Positions 55,801 through 64,000 of a stretch of 64,000 nucleotides of DNA are shown here, one piece after another. A model generated the notes under the pieces. The model made no database searches and had not been told where the DNA came from. It saw only the letters and a program-made list of their open reading frames with translations. The stretch's first letter is position 1; each line of letters begins with the position of its first letter. A program made the translations under genes and the position numbers. The stretch covers positions 247,441,803 to 247,505,802 of the forward strand of contig OV884059.1 of NCBI GenBank assembly GCA_930367215.1, written 5' to 3'. The stretch comes from Pollenia angustigena. Lineage: Eukaryota > Arthropoda > Insecta > Diptera > Polleniidae.

Positions 55801-57128
55801 TTTTGGGGCTATTTTTCGTTTACTAATAAAAAATAAAAAATGCAAATTTTAATAAATGAAAAATCACCCCAAACATTTTTACACAAGTTATATAAAATTG
55901 TATGTAAAAGTTTCTAGGAATTGTATTAAAAACCCGAATTCTTAGACCAAAGTGAAGAAAATCCTTGCTGGTTATGCAGAGATGCTTTAGTTAGCGAAGC
56001 CGATGCTTGTTATACCATAGAGCAAAAAATCCTTGCGCCCGGCTAAAACGTGAAGCTTTAGTAAGCAAAGCCAGTGTTCGTTATACCATAAAGAGCTTTA
56101 GCCTATATAAATCTCCGCGTATGGATGGTATAATTCCGGCGGACCTGCAGAGGAATTCGACCCTGATAGTACCCTGGTTGCTGGCCATATACAGGGGATG
56201 CGCTAGATTTTCGTATCTTCCTGTGAAATGGACCCTGTGTAGAGTGGTCTTTATACCCAAGGGGGGTAAGGCTTCTCACACCGAGCCGAAGGACTACAGA
56301 CCGATCAGTCTTGCATCCTTTCTTCTTAGGACTCTTGAGAGGGTTATCGATGTGCAATTGAGGATGACCATCCCAAGAAGTTTACTCTCTGCCTCTCAAC
56401 ATGCCTACACAAAGGGCGGGTCTGTTGAGACGGCTCTTCACTCTCTGGTCGGAACTATTGAGAGTTCGCTCGAGTTCAAGGAGTACACACTTGTGGCCTT
56501 TCTCGATATTGAGGGGGCCTTCAACAATGTCAACCCGGACTCTATCGTGACGTCCATGAGGACGCTGGCATATGTAGATTTGTGGACAATCTACTGAGGA
56601 ATAGGGTCATTTGCTCTACAATAGGTGAAACCAGTGTTCAGAGGCTGGTGAACAGGGGTACTCCCCAAGGGGGAGTTCTATCCCCACTATTGTGGAACCT
56701 GACTATGAACACCATGTTGACAAAGATGGACAACATGAGAATCAGGGCAGTGGCGTGTGCTGATGATGTTTCAGTGGCCATCACAGGGAGGCATTTGGGC
56801 ATAATGTCCCAGTGTATGGAGGCTGCCTTGAAGGTACTCAGCATCTGGAGTGCATCAGCGGTCTGGGTGTAAATCCGTCTAAGACGGAACTGGTACTCTT
56901 TACGAGAAAGTATAGGACCAAGGACTTTAGGCTTCCGAGGTTAAATGGAACTGAGCTTCAGATATCTCGCAGTGCCAAGTATCTGAGCGTGGTTCTGGAT
57001 AGCAGGCTGTCATGGAGACTAAATGTCCGGATGAGAGTGGAAAAGGCAATAGTTGCCATATATGCGTGTAGGGGTGCAATCGGCAGAAACTGGGGTAGGA
57101 GCCAAAGGTGTGTCAATTGGATCTTAGA

Positions 57129-57834
57129 TAAGGCGACCAGATTTTGAAAATAAAAATAGAGGACATAAAGAAAAAATGTAAAAAATATTTTTGACTTCAA
57201 GATTTTTTACTTATATTACAGACAAATTTACATCCCCATATTTATATACTTATAGTAAATTAAAAAAATAACATATTGTCGGCTTAATATGCAAACCTGC
57301 TAAATCCACTTTTAAAGTAAATTGAGATTTTGATTCCGTTGGGTAGAGAAAAATATGCCTCGTGGACCAGCAATTTGAGTATAGAAGTGTGTCAAATCAA
57401 CTATATTTTTTGTTTCCTCTCAATAATTTGTTGAAAGGGAGTTAGCAGGTTTGGATATTAAGTAGACGATATATAAAAATTTACATTAACTTAAGTAAAA
57501 TTAGTTTGAAAAAATAACGAAACTTAAAAATACATTGCAGTTACTTATTCAAAATTTTATACTGCAAGTGTATGAGAGTTAAGTAGGCATATGAACAGAA
57601 CAAGCATAGAACGACATTTACCATACGATTTGACAGAAAAGACCAGTGATCGACGTGAAATAAAATTTATTTTAATTTATAAAAATAAAATCAAATATTG
57701 GTCATGCTTTAAAAAAAGAGGACAAAGATGACAGATTATGAAAAAAAGATGATAAAAGAGGACACAAATTTCATAGAGGACAGCCAGTTAAAATAGATGA
57801 TTGTCCTCTAAAAAAGAGTACGTATGGTCACCTT
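57129..57834. mobile_element. 706-bp hAT-type element (TAAGGCGACCA ends)
   Basis: TAAGGCGACCA and TGGTCACCTT are near-inverted ends. The 8-bp TSD ATCTTAGA is exact (57121-57128, 57835-57842). Its removal joins the LOA frame (WILEAVV). Internal words GAGGACA recur in both halves. A fragment of the family lies at 5095-5245. Confidence 0.8.
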
Positions 57835-57942
57835 ATCTTAGAGGCTGTGGTAAAGCGGACCCTGTACTATGGAGTCGTAGTATGGTGGACTGCATTGGAT
57901 AAGGGCATACACCGCGCGATGCTTGAGAAAGTATACAGGGGG

Positions 57943-58239
57943 TTACCGCGTATTTCGATTCGAAAGAAATCATTTACGTATTCGAACAATTTGTACTGAG
58001 TATTACGATTTTCGTAATATTTGTATCGAATAAACTGACGTTTTTCATACTTTATTGAAAATAAAAAATCACTTTCTTAAAAGCCACTCTCTATTACGAA
58101 CAAAAATTGTTCATCAAATTTCCCATTTTTTAAAAAATACAACCTCTGTCATCGTTTCGAACGATTACGAAAACCGTAATACACAGTACAAATTGTTCGA
58201 ATCCGTAAATGATTTCTTTCGAATCGAAATACGCGGTAG
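57943..58239. mobile_element. 297-bp foldback MITE with about 75-bp arms
   Basis: The left arm TTACCGCGTATTTCGATTCG... and the right arm ...CGAATCGAAATACGCGGTAG mirror each other out to a TATTACG core. The target is GGGGG/CCCCCC-rich LOA coding DNA, so no TSD can be read safely. Confidence 0.7.
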
Positions 58240-59510
58240 CCCCCCAGACTTGTCGCGTTGATGATCACGGATCAATGCGATCTACTCCCACGAAGGCGCT
58301 GTTTACGATATTGAACTGGCTCCCGGTGGACATAACGGCCAAACAGTTGGCTCTTTGTTCGGCGACGCGGCTGCACGCGGCGAACGGCTGGTCGACCCGT
58401 GACTATGGACAGGATAATCAGAAGTACGATTGTCCCTGATGGAGTGGACTACTGCATCCCGGTGCCGTTGTTTGGAGCGGGGTTCGTGACCCAAGTGGCG
58501 CAAGGCAACGTGCTGTCGGATACTTTCCGTGAACCAACCCTAGGGGTTTATACTGATGGTTCGAGGATAGGTGAGAGGGTTGGCGGAGGTTTCTTCATAG
58601 AGGAACTGGATGTGAAGATTTCCTTTCGTCTGCCGGATGGATGTAGTGTCCTGCAGGCGGAAATCTCGGCTATAAGGCGGGCGGCAAACTGGCTGAGGTA
58701 TCATCGCATATCGGGAGATATACGTATATTTACTGACAGCAAGGCTGCCCTTGCTTCCCTAGCGGGTGTCTACACGACATCTAGGTTAACTGTAGAATGT
58801 CGGATGTCTTTGGATGAGATTGCGAAACATTCAAGGGTAACGCTTATATGGATATCTGGTTACTCGGAGTGCCCGGGTAATCCAGTAGCAGATGGGCTGG
58901 CCAGACAAGGTGGTCGCATGGATGACGTATTCATCGATCAATTTGTTGGTCGTCCAATGGCTCACTGTAAATTACTCATCAGGCGCGAGTCTTATAGAGT
59001 TGCGCAGATGCGGTGGACCTGTGAGTCCACCTGCTTGATATCCAGGATCCTTTGGCCTGAATATGATGAACGGAGAACTAGCTCTCTACTTGGGTTCAAC
59101 AGGAACCATATTAGGACGGTGATATCGGTTTTGACTGGACACTGGCCGGTGGGGACTCATGCTGCAAGAATGGGTCTGGAATTTAACGACTACTGTAAGG
59201 GTTGTCAGAACGAGGAGACTGTGCTTCACTTCCTATGTCACTGCCCTGGATTGCGGGGCATTAGGGAAGAATACCTGGGGGAACCCGTGTTTTCCTGCTT
59301 GGGGGATCTGTCCAGGATGGAACTAAAACTACTTCTCTTCACTAGGAAGACGAAGTGGTTGGAACTTGCAGTGACGCCATCTGAGTAACTGCTCGAAGGG
59401 ATGGGCATTGGCACCGGGTATCACAAAGGGACCAATGAAGGACCCAAGTGAGGTGTCTTTTGATGGCTGCCGAAAGCCCAACCATGCTATCAATCGTTAG
59501 ATTTTTAAAG

Positions 59511-60716
59511 CCAAAACTGTATAATTATTCGGATTTTGAAATCGGGATTTTAAGTTTCGGGCATATGTACTCCACCCAAAATTTTTAATATATATAAAAA
59601 GGACAGTGTTAAATATCCAGCATTCGATACGGACAACGGACAGTGTAGTTTGAATCGCCGAAAATAATAAATAAAAAGAACAACTACTATATTAATAAAA
59701 ATAACCATTTTACATTTAATTGAAAAACAATTCCGTTAAAATAATTTATAAAAGTTTTTTAAAAAATTTTGGTTTTATAAAAGTTGAGGTTTAACTTTAA
59801 CCAATTTAAAGAAATTTGTGGTATCTTTAATGGGTTAATAATTCTGCAATACTTTTTATTTGTGCTATTCACTTAACTGAATGTGAATATTCAAAGCGAA
59901 TAATGATGGCAAAATCAATAACATCTAGAAACTTTTTAAAGGAAAAAAGTACAACCAGGAAAAAGCGTGAACATTCAATTGCATGTTTTTCCTTGTGCGG
60001 CCAATGAATGCAGACACAATATATTTCTCCGTTTTAGAGCTTTTTATGAATTTCGGCATCGATATATGAATATTTTTGGATATTTTACACATTTTTGCAG
60101 CCTTTTTTTAAGTTTATAGCGCATATTTCACCGTTTTGAAGCATATTTTGATGCTTGTTGTTTTTTAAAAAATTGTTAAAAATTATTTCTATTTTCAATA
60201 TCTGTCTGTATACCGAATGTGTTGCTACAATTTCGCTTTCTATATTAAATTGTCAATCAACTCCCGGTAACAGATTTAAATGCCATGCCTTCCTTTAAAA
60301 TGTTAATATTTATATACTATTCAGTGGCCGTTCCTTAAATTACTTAAAGACGGAAAAGTATTATATAGATGGTGTTATCTAGAAAAGATTTGGCATAAAC
60401 AACTCTTATGGCTATTTTACACCGACTTTAATTTTTTAGTTGTTCTTTTAAGTTGCAAATATTATTTAATTATTGACTATTTTGTTTACAAACAAGACAT
60501 TTTTCATATTTTCAAGTTTTTACTGCATATTTAATGCGATAATAAGATAACAATTTTAATTTTTAATGCAAAAGTATTTGATAAATATGATTAATTTAAA
60601 ATTTTCCCATCTACTTATCGAATATGATGCAGATTAATTAACTATGTATTTCAAAGAATATTTTTGATTAAGCATTTTTTTTCTAATTTAGATTGATTAA
60701 TTTTCAGAATGGTTAA
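59511..60716. other. AT-rich DNA, probably intronic, no gene seen
   Basis: GCATATTT words near 60060-60150 and 60520 resemble those at 15700-15830. Nothing else was recognised between the LOA tail and the host exon's donor site. Confidence 0.45.
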
Positions 60717-60722
60717 ACTTAC
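60717..60722 (-). other. Splice donor GTAAGT of the host exon
   Basis: A consensus 5' splice site directly after codon 53 (phase 0). The frame would otherwise run 23 more unrelated codons to a stop at 60651, so splicing here explains where similarity to neurobeachin ends. Confidence 0.75.
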
Positions 60723-60881
60723 CAAATGCAACACTGTGTTGACAACTTCTCGATTTGTGACTTGACCAACTTCAATGAGCCCGATAAGTACAGCAAATTT
60801 TAAATTATCAGCAGTAGTCATTCGAACAATCTCATCCGGCCGTTTAATTTCACTAAACGGCGGACGAATTAAGTCCGCCAT
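60723..60881 (-). CDS. rg: First coding exon of a neurobeachin/rugose (BEACH-domain) homologue
   Basis: 53 codons from ATG (60881) to the donor. The segment [20 protein letters not shown] followed by VNTVLHL matches the N-terminal conserved block of neurobeachin ([19 protein letters not shown]), just before the block that continues LVGGEFD in family members. The start context (AAAATGG) suits flies. Neurobeachins are very large scaffolds with an armadillo-type N-terminus, a lectin-like fold, and PH-BEACH-WD40 domains. They act in vesicle trafficking and PKA anchoring, and fly rugose affects eye and synapse development. The remaining exons must lie to the left, beyond or within the repeat field. 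GC content is higher than in the surroundings. Confidence 0.8.
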
Positions 60882-61764
60882 TTTAAATAGATTGTTGTGT
60901 TCAGCAAAGACAATTAACTATATTGATTTTTAATTATAAGATATTTTTAGGTTGGATTTTATCATTAACAGTAAATGGCAATCATTTTTATTTGTTTTTT
61001 TTTTTAATTTTTAAGGGGAATGTTTTAAATTTTGTTAATTTTTTGGTTTAGCTATTTGATAAATATAAATACAAACATTCGAATTCAAGCAAGGATTTTA
61101 AACTTTCAATAATCCCACGATTATTGCACACGACTACACCGACTTTCGATTGTTTTAATTGTAAAGCACAAGCAATTGAATATTTGAATACTTTTTTGTT
61201 TTAAGTAAATTAAATTATTTTTAGACAATTTCGCTTTTTAATAATAATATTGAAATATTTTTCTCACTTTTAGGATACTTAATGCATAATGCTGGTATGT
61301 TGAATTTTTTTTTTTTTTTTTTTTTTGTGTAAACAACTCTGCAAAGAAAAAGAAGAAAAATATATATACAATTATAAGTACTGTAATTGATTGCTCAAAT
61401 ATATTGTTACAAAATTATATTTAGTTAAGAATTATTTATAGTATATTCAACATTTTTCATTTTTCGAATTTATTCTATAAAGTAACCTTTGGAAGGGAAT
61501 AATTCCCAGTTTCTAATTATTTATAGTCTTAATTTTAAGTTACGAGTAAAAAAATTGGACGATCCAGGCCGTCTGGCAACCCTTGTCTTATACGATTCTT
61601 GGCATGCTTTCTGAAAGACTCGTGAGATAATATTTACACATATTATCAAACGACTCCATCTAAGATTAATATAAGCGTCTTTCACTGTGTTGAAGAAGTA
61701 TCTCACGATCAAAAAGCACGCTCGTCGATCAATCAATCAAAAACGCTCTTCATGAGATTCCCAG
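60882..61764. other. Presumed 5' UTR / upstream region of the host gene
   Basis: No coding frame continues upstream of 60881 and no clear splice acceptor was found close by. A poly-T run lies at 61307-61326. Promoter elements could not be assigned by eye. Confidence 0.4.
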
Positions 61765-61965
61765 TAGATTTTTTTTCTTCCTTGATATTGGGGTCATTTT
61801 TCATTTCACCTAAAATGCAAAAACACCGCATCGAAAATATTAAAAAACCCAAAAATTTCACCCAAAATTGCGTGTTGTTGTGTGTTACATATGTAAAGTT
61901 GTAGGCCATTCTTCATTTAGTACCATTTTAAGGCCATATCGACCCCTTTGCGCGAAATTATTGTA
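61765..61965 (-). repeat. Dispersed repeat, mirror of 55595-55800
   Basis: See the shared words listed for 55595-55800; here in opposite order and running into the MITE at 61932. Confidence 0.55.
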
Positions 61966-62426
61966 TGTTAAGAAAACAAAATTTTACAGGACAGCCATTT
62001 TCTACTTTTCTCTGCTTTAGCTTGCAATAACAAAATGAAAATATACATTAAATTTTTGGAGCAACGAAGTGGAATTCGTCTACAGTATTTTGTCAGGTAA
62101 CGTCTTTTTGAATGTAGAACAGTGAAGGGCACACACATATACTATCCCATTTATGCTTGTGTGGGAAACAGCAGAAAAGGAATGACGCTCCTCAACAAGA
62201 AATGACAACAAAGCAACAGCCGAACGTAGATTGTCACAGACCGCACGAAGACGTTTATAGTGTACATGTGTCGACGTCACACAAGCAGCATATTTACTCC
62301 TGTGCACGCGTACATAGGATTTGCAAAAGTGCCCTTCACTGATGTAGAACAAGATTGCATCAAAAACTCAATTTCAAAAAATTGGCATATACGATAATTT
62401 CGCGCAAAGGAGTCGATATATCCTGG
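61932..62426. mobile_element. MITE with ATATCGAC-CCTTTGCGCGAAATTAT ends, split
   Basis: The left CTTTGCGCGAAATTATTGTAT and right ATACGATAATTTCGCGCAAAG are inverted with one mismatch, preceded by ATATCGAC on the left and followed by GTCGATAT on the right. It contains the 222-bp MITE at 62120-62341. No ORF. Confidence 0.65.
62120..62341. mobile_element. 222-bp hAT-type MITE (CAGTGAAGGGCAC ends)
   Basis: CAGTGAAGGGCAC and GTGCCCTTCACTG are perfect inverted ends. The exact 8-bp TSD ATGTAGAA is at 62112-62119 and 62342-62349. ORFs across it (62157-62342, 62352-62080) are chance. Confidence 0.85.
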
Positions 62427-62561
62427 TGATACATTTCGCACCGATAAAATAATTTATACCTCTATAAAAAAGATCTATAAACTCCAAAATAATTTTTTTA
62501 TCAATAGCGTTAAGACTTTGATATTTTTTTAAAAATTCTGGCAACTGCGAAGTTGTTCATT

Positions 62562-63532
62562 CTTTGGCTTTAGTGGAAGCGCAGTGTCCCTCATAAGTAG
62601 CTACTTATCTGATCGTGTACAAAAGGTTGTTATCGGCTTAAGAGAGTCAGGTTTCAAGGATGTACATTCTGGAGTTCCACAGGGCTCAGTTCTTGTACCT
62701 ATGCTTTTCAGTATTTTTATCAGCGATATATTTAATTTCGTTAATATTGTTAACATTCTCGCATATGCTGACGATATTCAATTGTATACATCTAGTCGTA
62801 TTGGTCTTGTTGATGATATGTGTTATTAACTTAATGAGGACCTAAAAGCTATTTATGAGTGGGCTATAGCTAACAACCTTATGCTGAATCCCGTAAAATC
62901 AGTTTTATTACCCATCAGCAGGATGAAACTTGATTTTAATCAGCTTCTAATTGTTTGCTTAGACGACACACCACTTGCATATGTGGAAAAAGTAAAGTAC
63001 CTTGGCTTTCACATCAAATCCGCCCTGTCATGCAGTGATCATATCAATAATGTAGTACGCCGTGTGTATATGACACTACGCAACCTGCGAATAACCTCTG
63101 GTTACACACCGACAGATATCAAGAAACGTGGTGGTGTATAGCAAATTGGATCTTCATTAATTACAAGAATCGTTTAACAATGCAACTCGTTATGTATACG
63201 GCATTCACAGATTTAGTAGTGTCTCATCCTGGAGAACCATGATTCTTGGTTGTGACTTAGTGGACTACCTTCCCATGCGAAACCTACTATTTTTACACAA
63301 ATTGTTAACGGATCGTTCACCGACTTACCTGTTTGACAAAATTTCATTCGGTAGTTCGGCCATGGGTGTGACCTTAATACCCCCTCGTTACAACTATTTA
63401 AATTCAAGCAGATTCCTCATCAATGCCATAAAGCTTTGGAACTCGTTGCCCTCAAACATAAAACTAATTGTTGACAGACAGAGATTCAAGAAAACTCTTA
63501 TGGATTTATTTCACAAAATGGCTAGCTTTTAA
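62562..63532 (+). pseudogene. Non-LTR retrotransposon RT, C-terminal part (jockey/CR1-type), broken
   Basis: Motifs in order: SLISSYLSDRVQKVVIG, HSGVPQGSVLVPMLFSIFIS, ILAYADDIQLYTSS (catalytic YADD intact), an in-frame stop at 62827-62829, then LNPVKSVLLPIS and VKYLGFHIKS. After a stop near 63139, a small deletion and a frame change come TRYVYG, then LGCDLVDYLPMRNLLFLHKL and FLINAIKLWNSLPSNIK. It ends near 63532. 5' truncated at about 62562; the 3' region carries a poly-C tract. The exact clade is uncertain. Confidence 0.8.
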
Positions 63533-63587
63533 CTTCATCTTTCTCTTTATTATTATTATTTTCATTTTTTTATTATTATTATTAATT

Positions 63588-63608
63588 CCCCCCCCCCCCC
63601 CCCCCCCC
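63588..63608 (+). repeat. 21-base poly-C tract
   Basis: Uninterrupted C run just downstream of the LINE ORF, between TTATTATTA repeats and a T-rich stretch. Very unusual in such AT-rich DNA; its exact length may be affected by sequencing. Confidence 0.9.
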
Positions 63609-63759
63609 ACTTTTTCTTTTTTTAATAACTGCTTAGTCCAATATTATAATTGCCAATTTATTAGTATGTTCCATTTATTTTTGCTCTAATTTTTATTTTC
63701 TTTTGGTTTAATTACTAATTGTTTTGTGCAAAACTTGATTTTATAATTATACTAGCTGG

Positions 63760-64000
63760 CCCGGCAAACGTTGTTTTGCCATATTACCTATTTCTTTAAA
63801 ATTTTACAGTGTCTGCATGCCAAATTTTAAGAAAACCGGTTGATTGATTAAGACAATAATACAAATTATAAGCTTTAGTTCTTTCCAGATGTTACACTAT
63901 TTGTCCGCCAAATTTCAAGAAAATCAGTTAAGAAAATATAGGAAAGGGAGCGTTTACCCCTAAATAATAAAAACTATAGGCGCTCTAAATAATAAAAACT
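63760..64000 (+). repeat. Dispersed repeat (CTAGCTGGCCCGGCAAACGTTG start)
   Basis: It begins ACTAGCTGGCCCGGCAAACG, a start very common in insect dispersed repeats. Two diverged internal units follow: TGCATGCCAAATTTTAAG at about 63811 and a TCCGCCAAATTTCAAG copy at about 63905. It ends in AATAATAAAAACT. Related to 2735-3049. Continues past the window edge. Confidence 0.65.

Larger units (their letters stand above)
55980..59510 (+). pseudogene. LOA-clade-like LINE: RT plus RNase H, frameshifted, two insertions
   Basis: RT begins near 56010: KSPRMDGIIPADLQR, KDYRPISLASFLLRTLERVI, AFLDIEGAFNNVNPD, then a frameshift near 56580. RGTPQGGVLSPLLWNL and AVACADDVSVAI follow (YADD has become CADD). Another frameshift lies near 56870, then NPSKTELVLFTRKYR. 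After insertions at 57129-57834 and 57943-58239 it resumes with SMRSTPTKALFTILNWLPV. One more frameshift (about 58410) leads to RNase H: YTDGSRIGER, LQAEISAI, FTDSKAAL and WISGYSECPGNPVADGLAR, with the usual GH changed to GY. A CKGCQNEETVLHFLCHC zinc knuckle precedes TAA 59386-59388 and a 3' UTR. DIEGAF plus RNase H plus the knuckle fit LOA. 5' truncated and inactive. Confidence 0.85.

Noticed and set aside
1..64000. CRISPR arrays, bacterial operons, rRNA genes, complete LTR retrotransposons or viral insertions
   Set aside because: None seen. The repeats are eukaryotic transposons and microsatellites; no gag-pol with LTR pair, no rRNA motif and no regularly spaced short repeat-spacer array was found.

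Overview
This is AT-rich, intron-like or intergenic DNA from a higher (brachyceran, probably calyptrate) fly. The assignment rests on the mix of I-clade, LOA-clade and jockey-type LINEs, Penelope-like, hAT, mariner and pogo debris, TATG/CATA microsatellites, and one host exon that looks like the fly gene rugose (neurobeachin, NBEA/LRBA family). I cannot name the species.

The only host coding sequence I can support is one 53-codon exon on the minus strand at 60723-60881. It starts with ATG in a fly-like context and ends at a GTAAGT splice donor. Its peptide matches the conserved N-terminal segment of neurobeachin proteins. I did not see the next exon to the left, so bases 1-60722 are probably mostly first coding intron. 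Bases 60882-64000 would then be 5' UTR, promoter or an upstream intron.

Layout. 1-4500: a Penelope-like element (PLE) with a broken GIY-YIG endonuclease ORF and repeat blocks carrying hammerhead-ribozyme-like folds. 6.0-6.7 kb: a broken DUF7869-like transposase. 7.46-7.86 kb: a tandem duplication with a template-switch scar. 8.2-14.7 kb: an old hAT element split by an I-clade LINE; the LINE is itself split by a long-TIR hAT (11703-12864) and two identical inverted PIF/Harbinger-like MITEs (13186-13497 and 13545-13856). 17.8 kb: a mariner-type C-terminus. 22.8-27.3 kb: a nest about four insertions deep. 20.1, 28.9 and 34.0 kb: three copies of one 0.8-kb CACACAG element. 36.6-39.4 kb: a foldback element containing a jockey-type LINE that contains a TA-inserted element. 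41.5 kb: a pogo-like remnant. 43.0-44.1 kb: two TIR elements. 46.2-46.9 kb: a MITE in a MITE. 52.6-55.2 kb: a hAT-type element with a tandem array inside. 56.0-59.5 kb: a LOA-type LINE pseudogene with two insertions. 61.9-63.5 kb: a MITE pair and a LINE 3' fragment.

No transposase or reverse transcriptase here is intact, so nothing looks autonomous. The several exact target-site duplications and the identical Harbinger MITE pair suggest that some non-autonomous families were active fairly recently. Element calls come from reading motifs, terminal inverted repeats (TIRs) and target-site duplications (TSDs) by eye; no database was searched.
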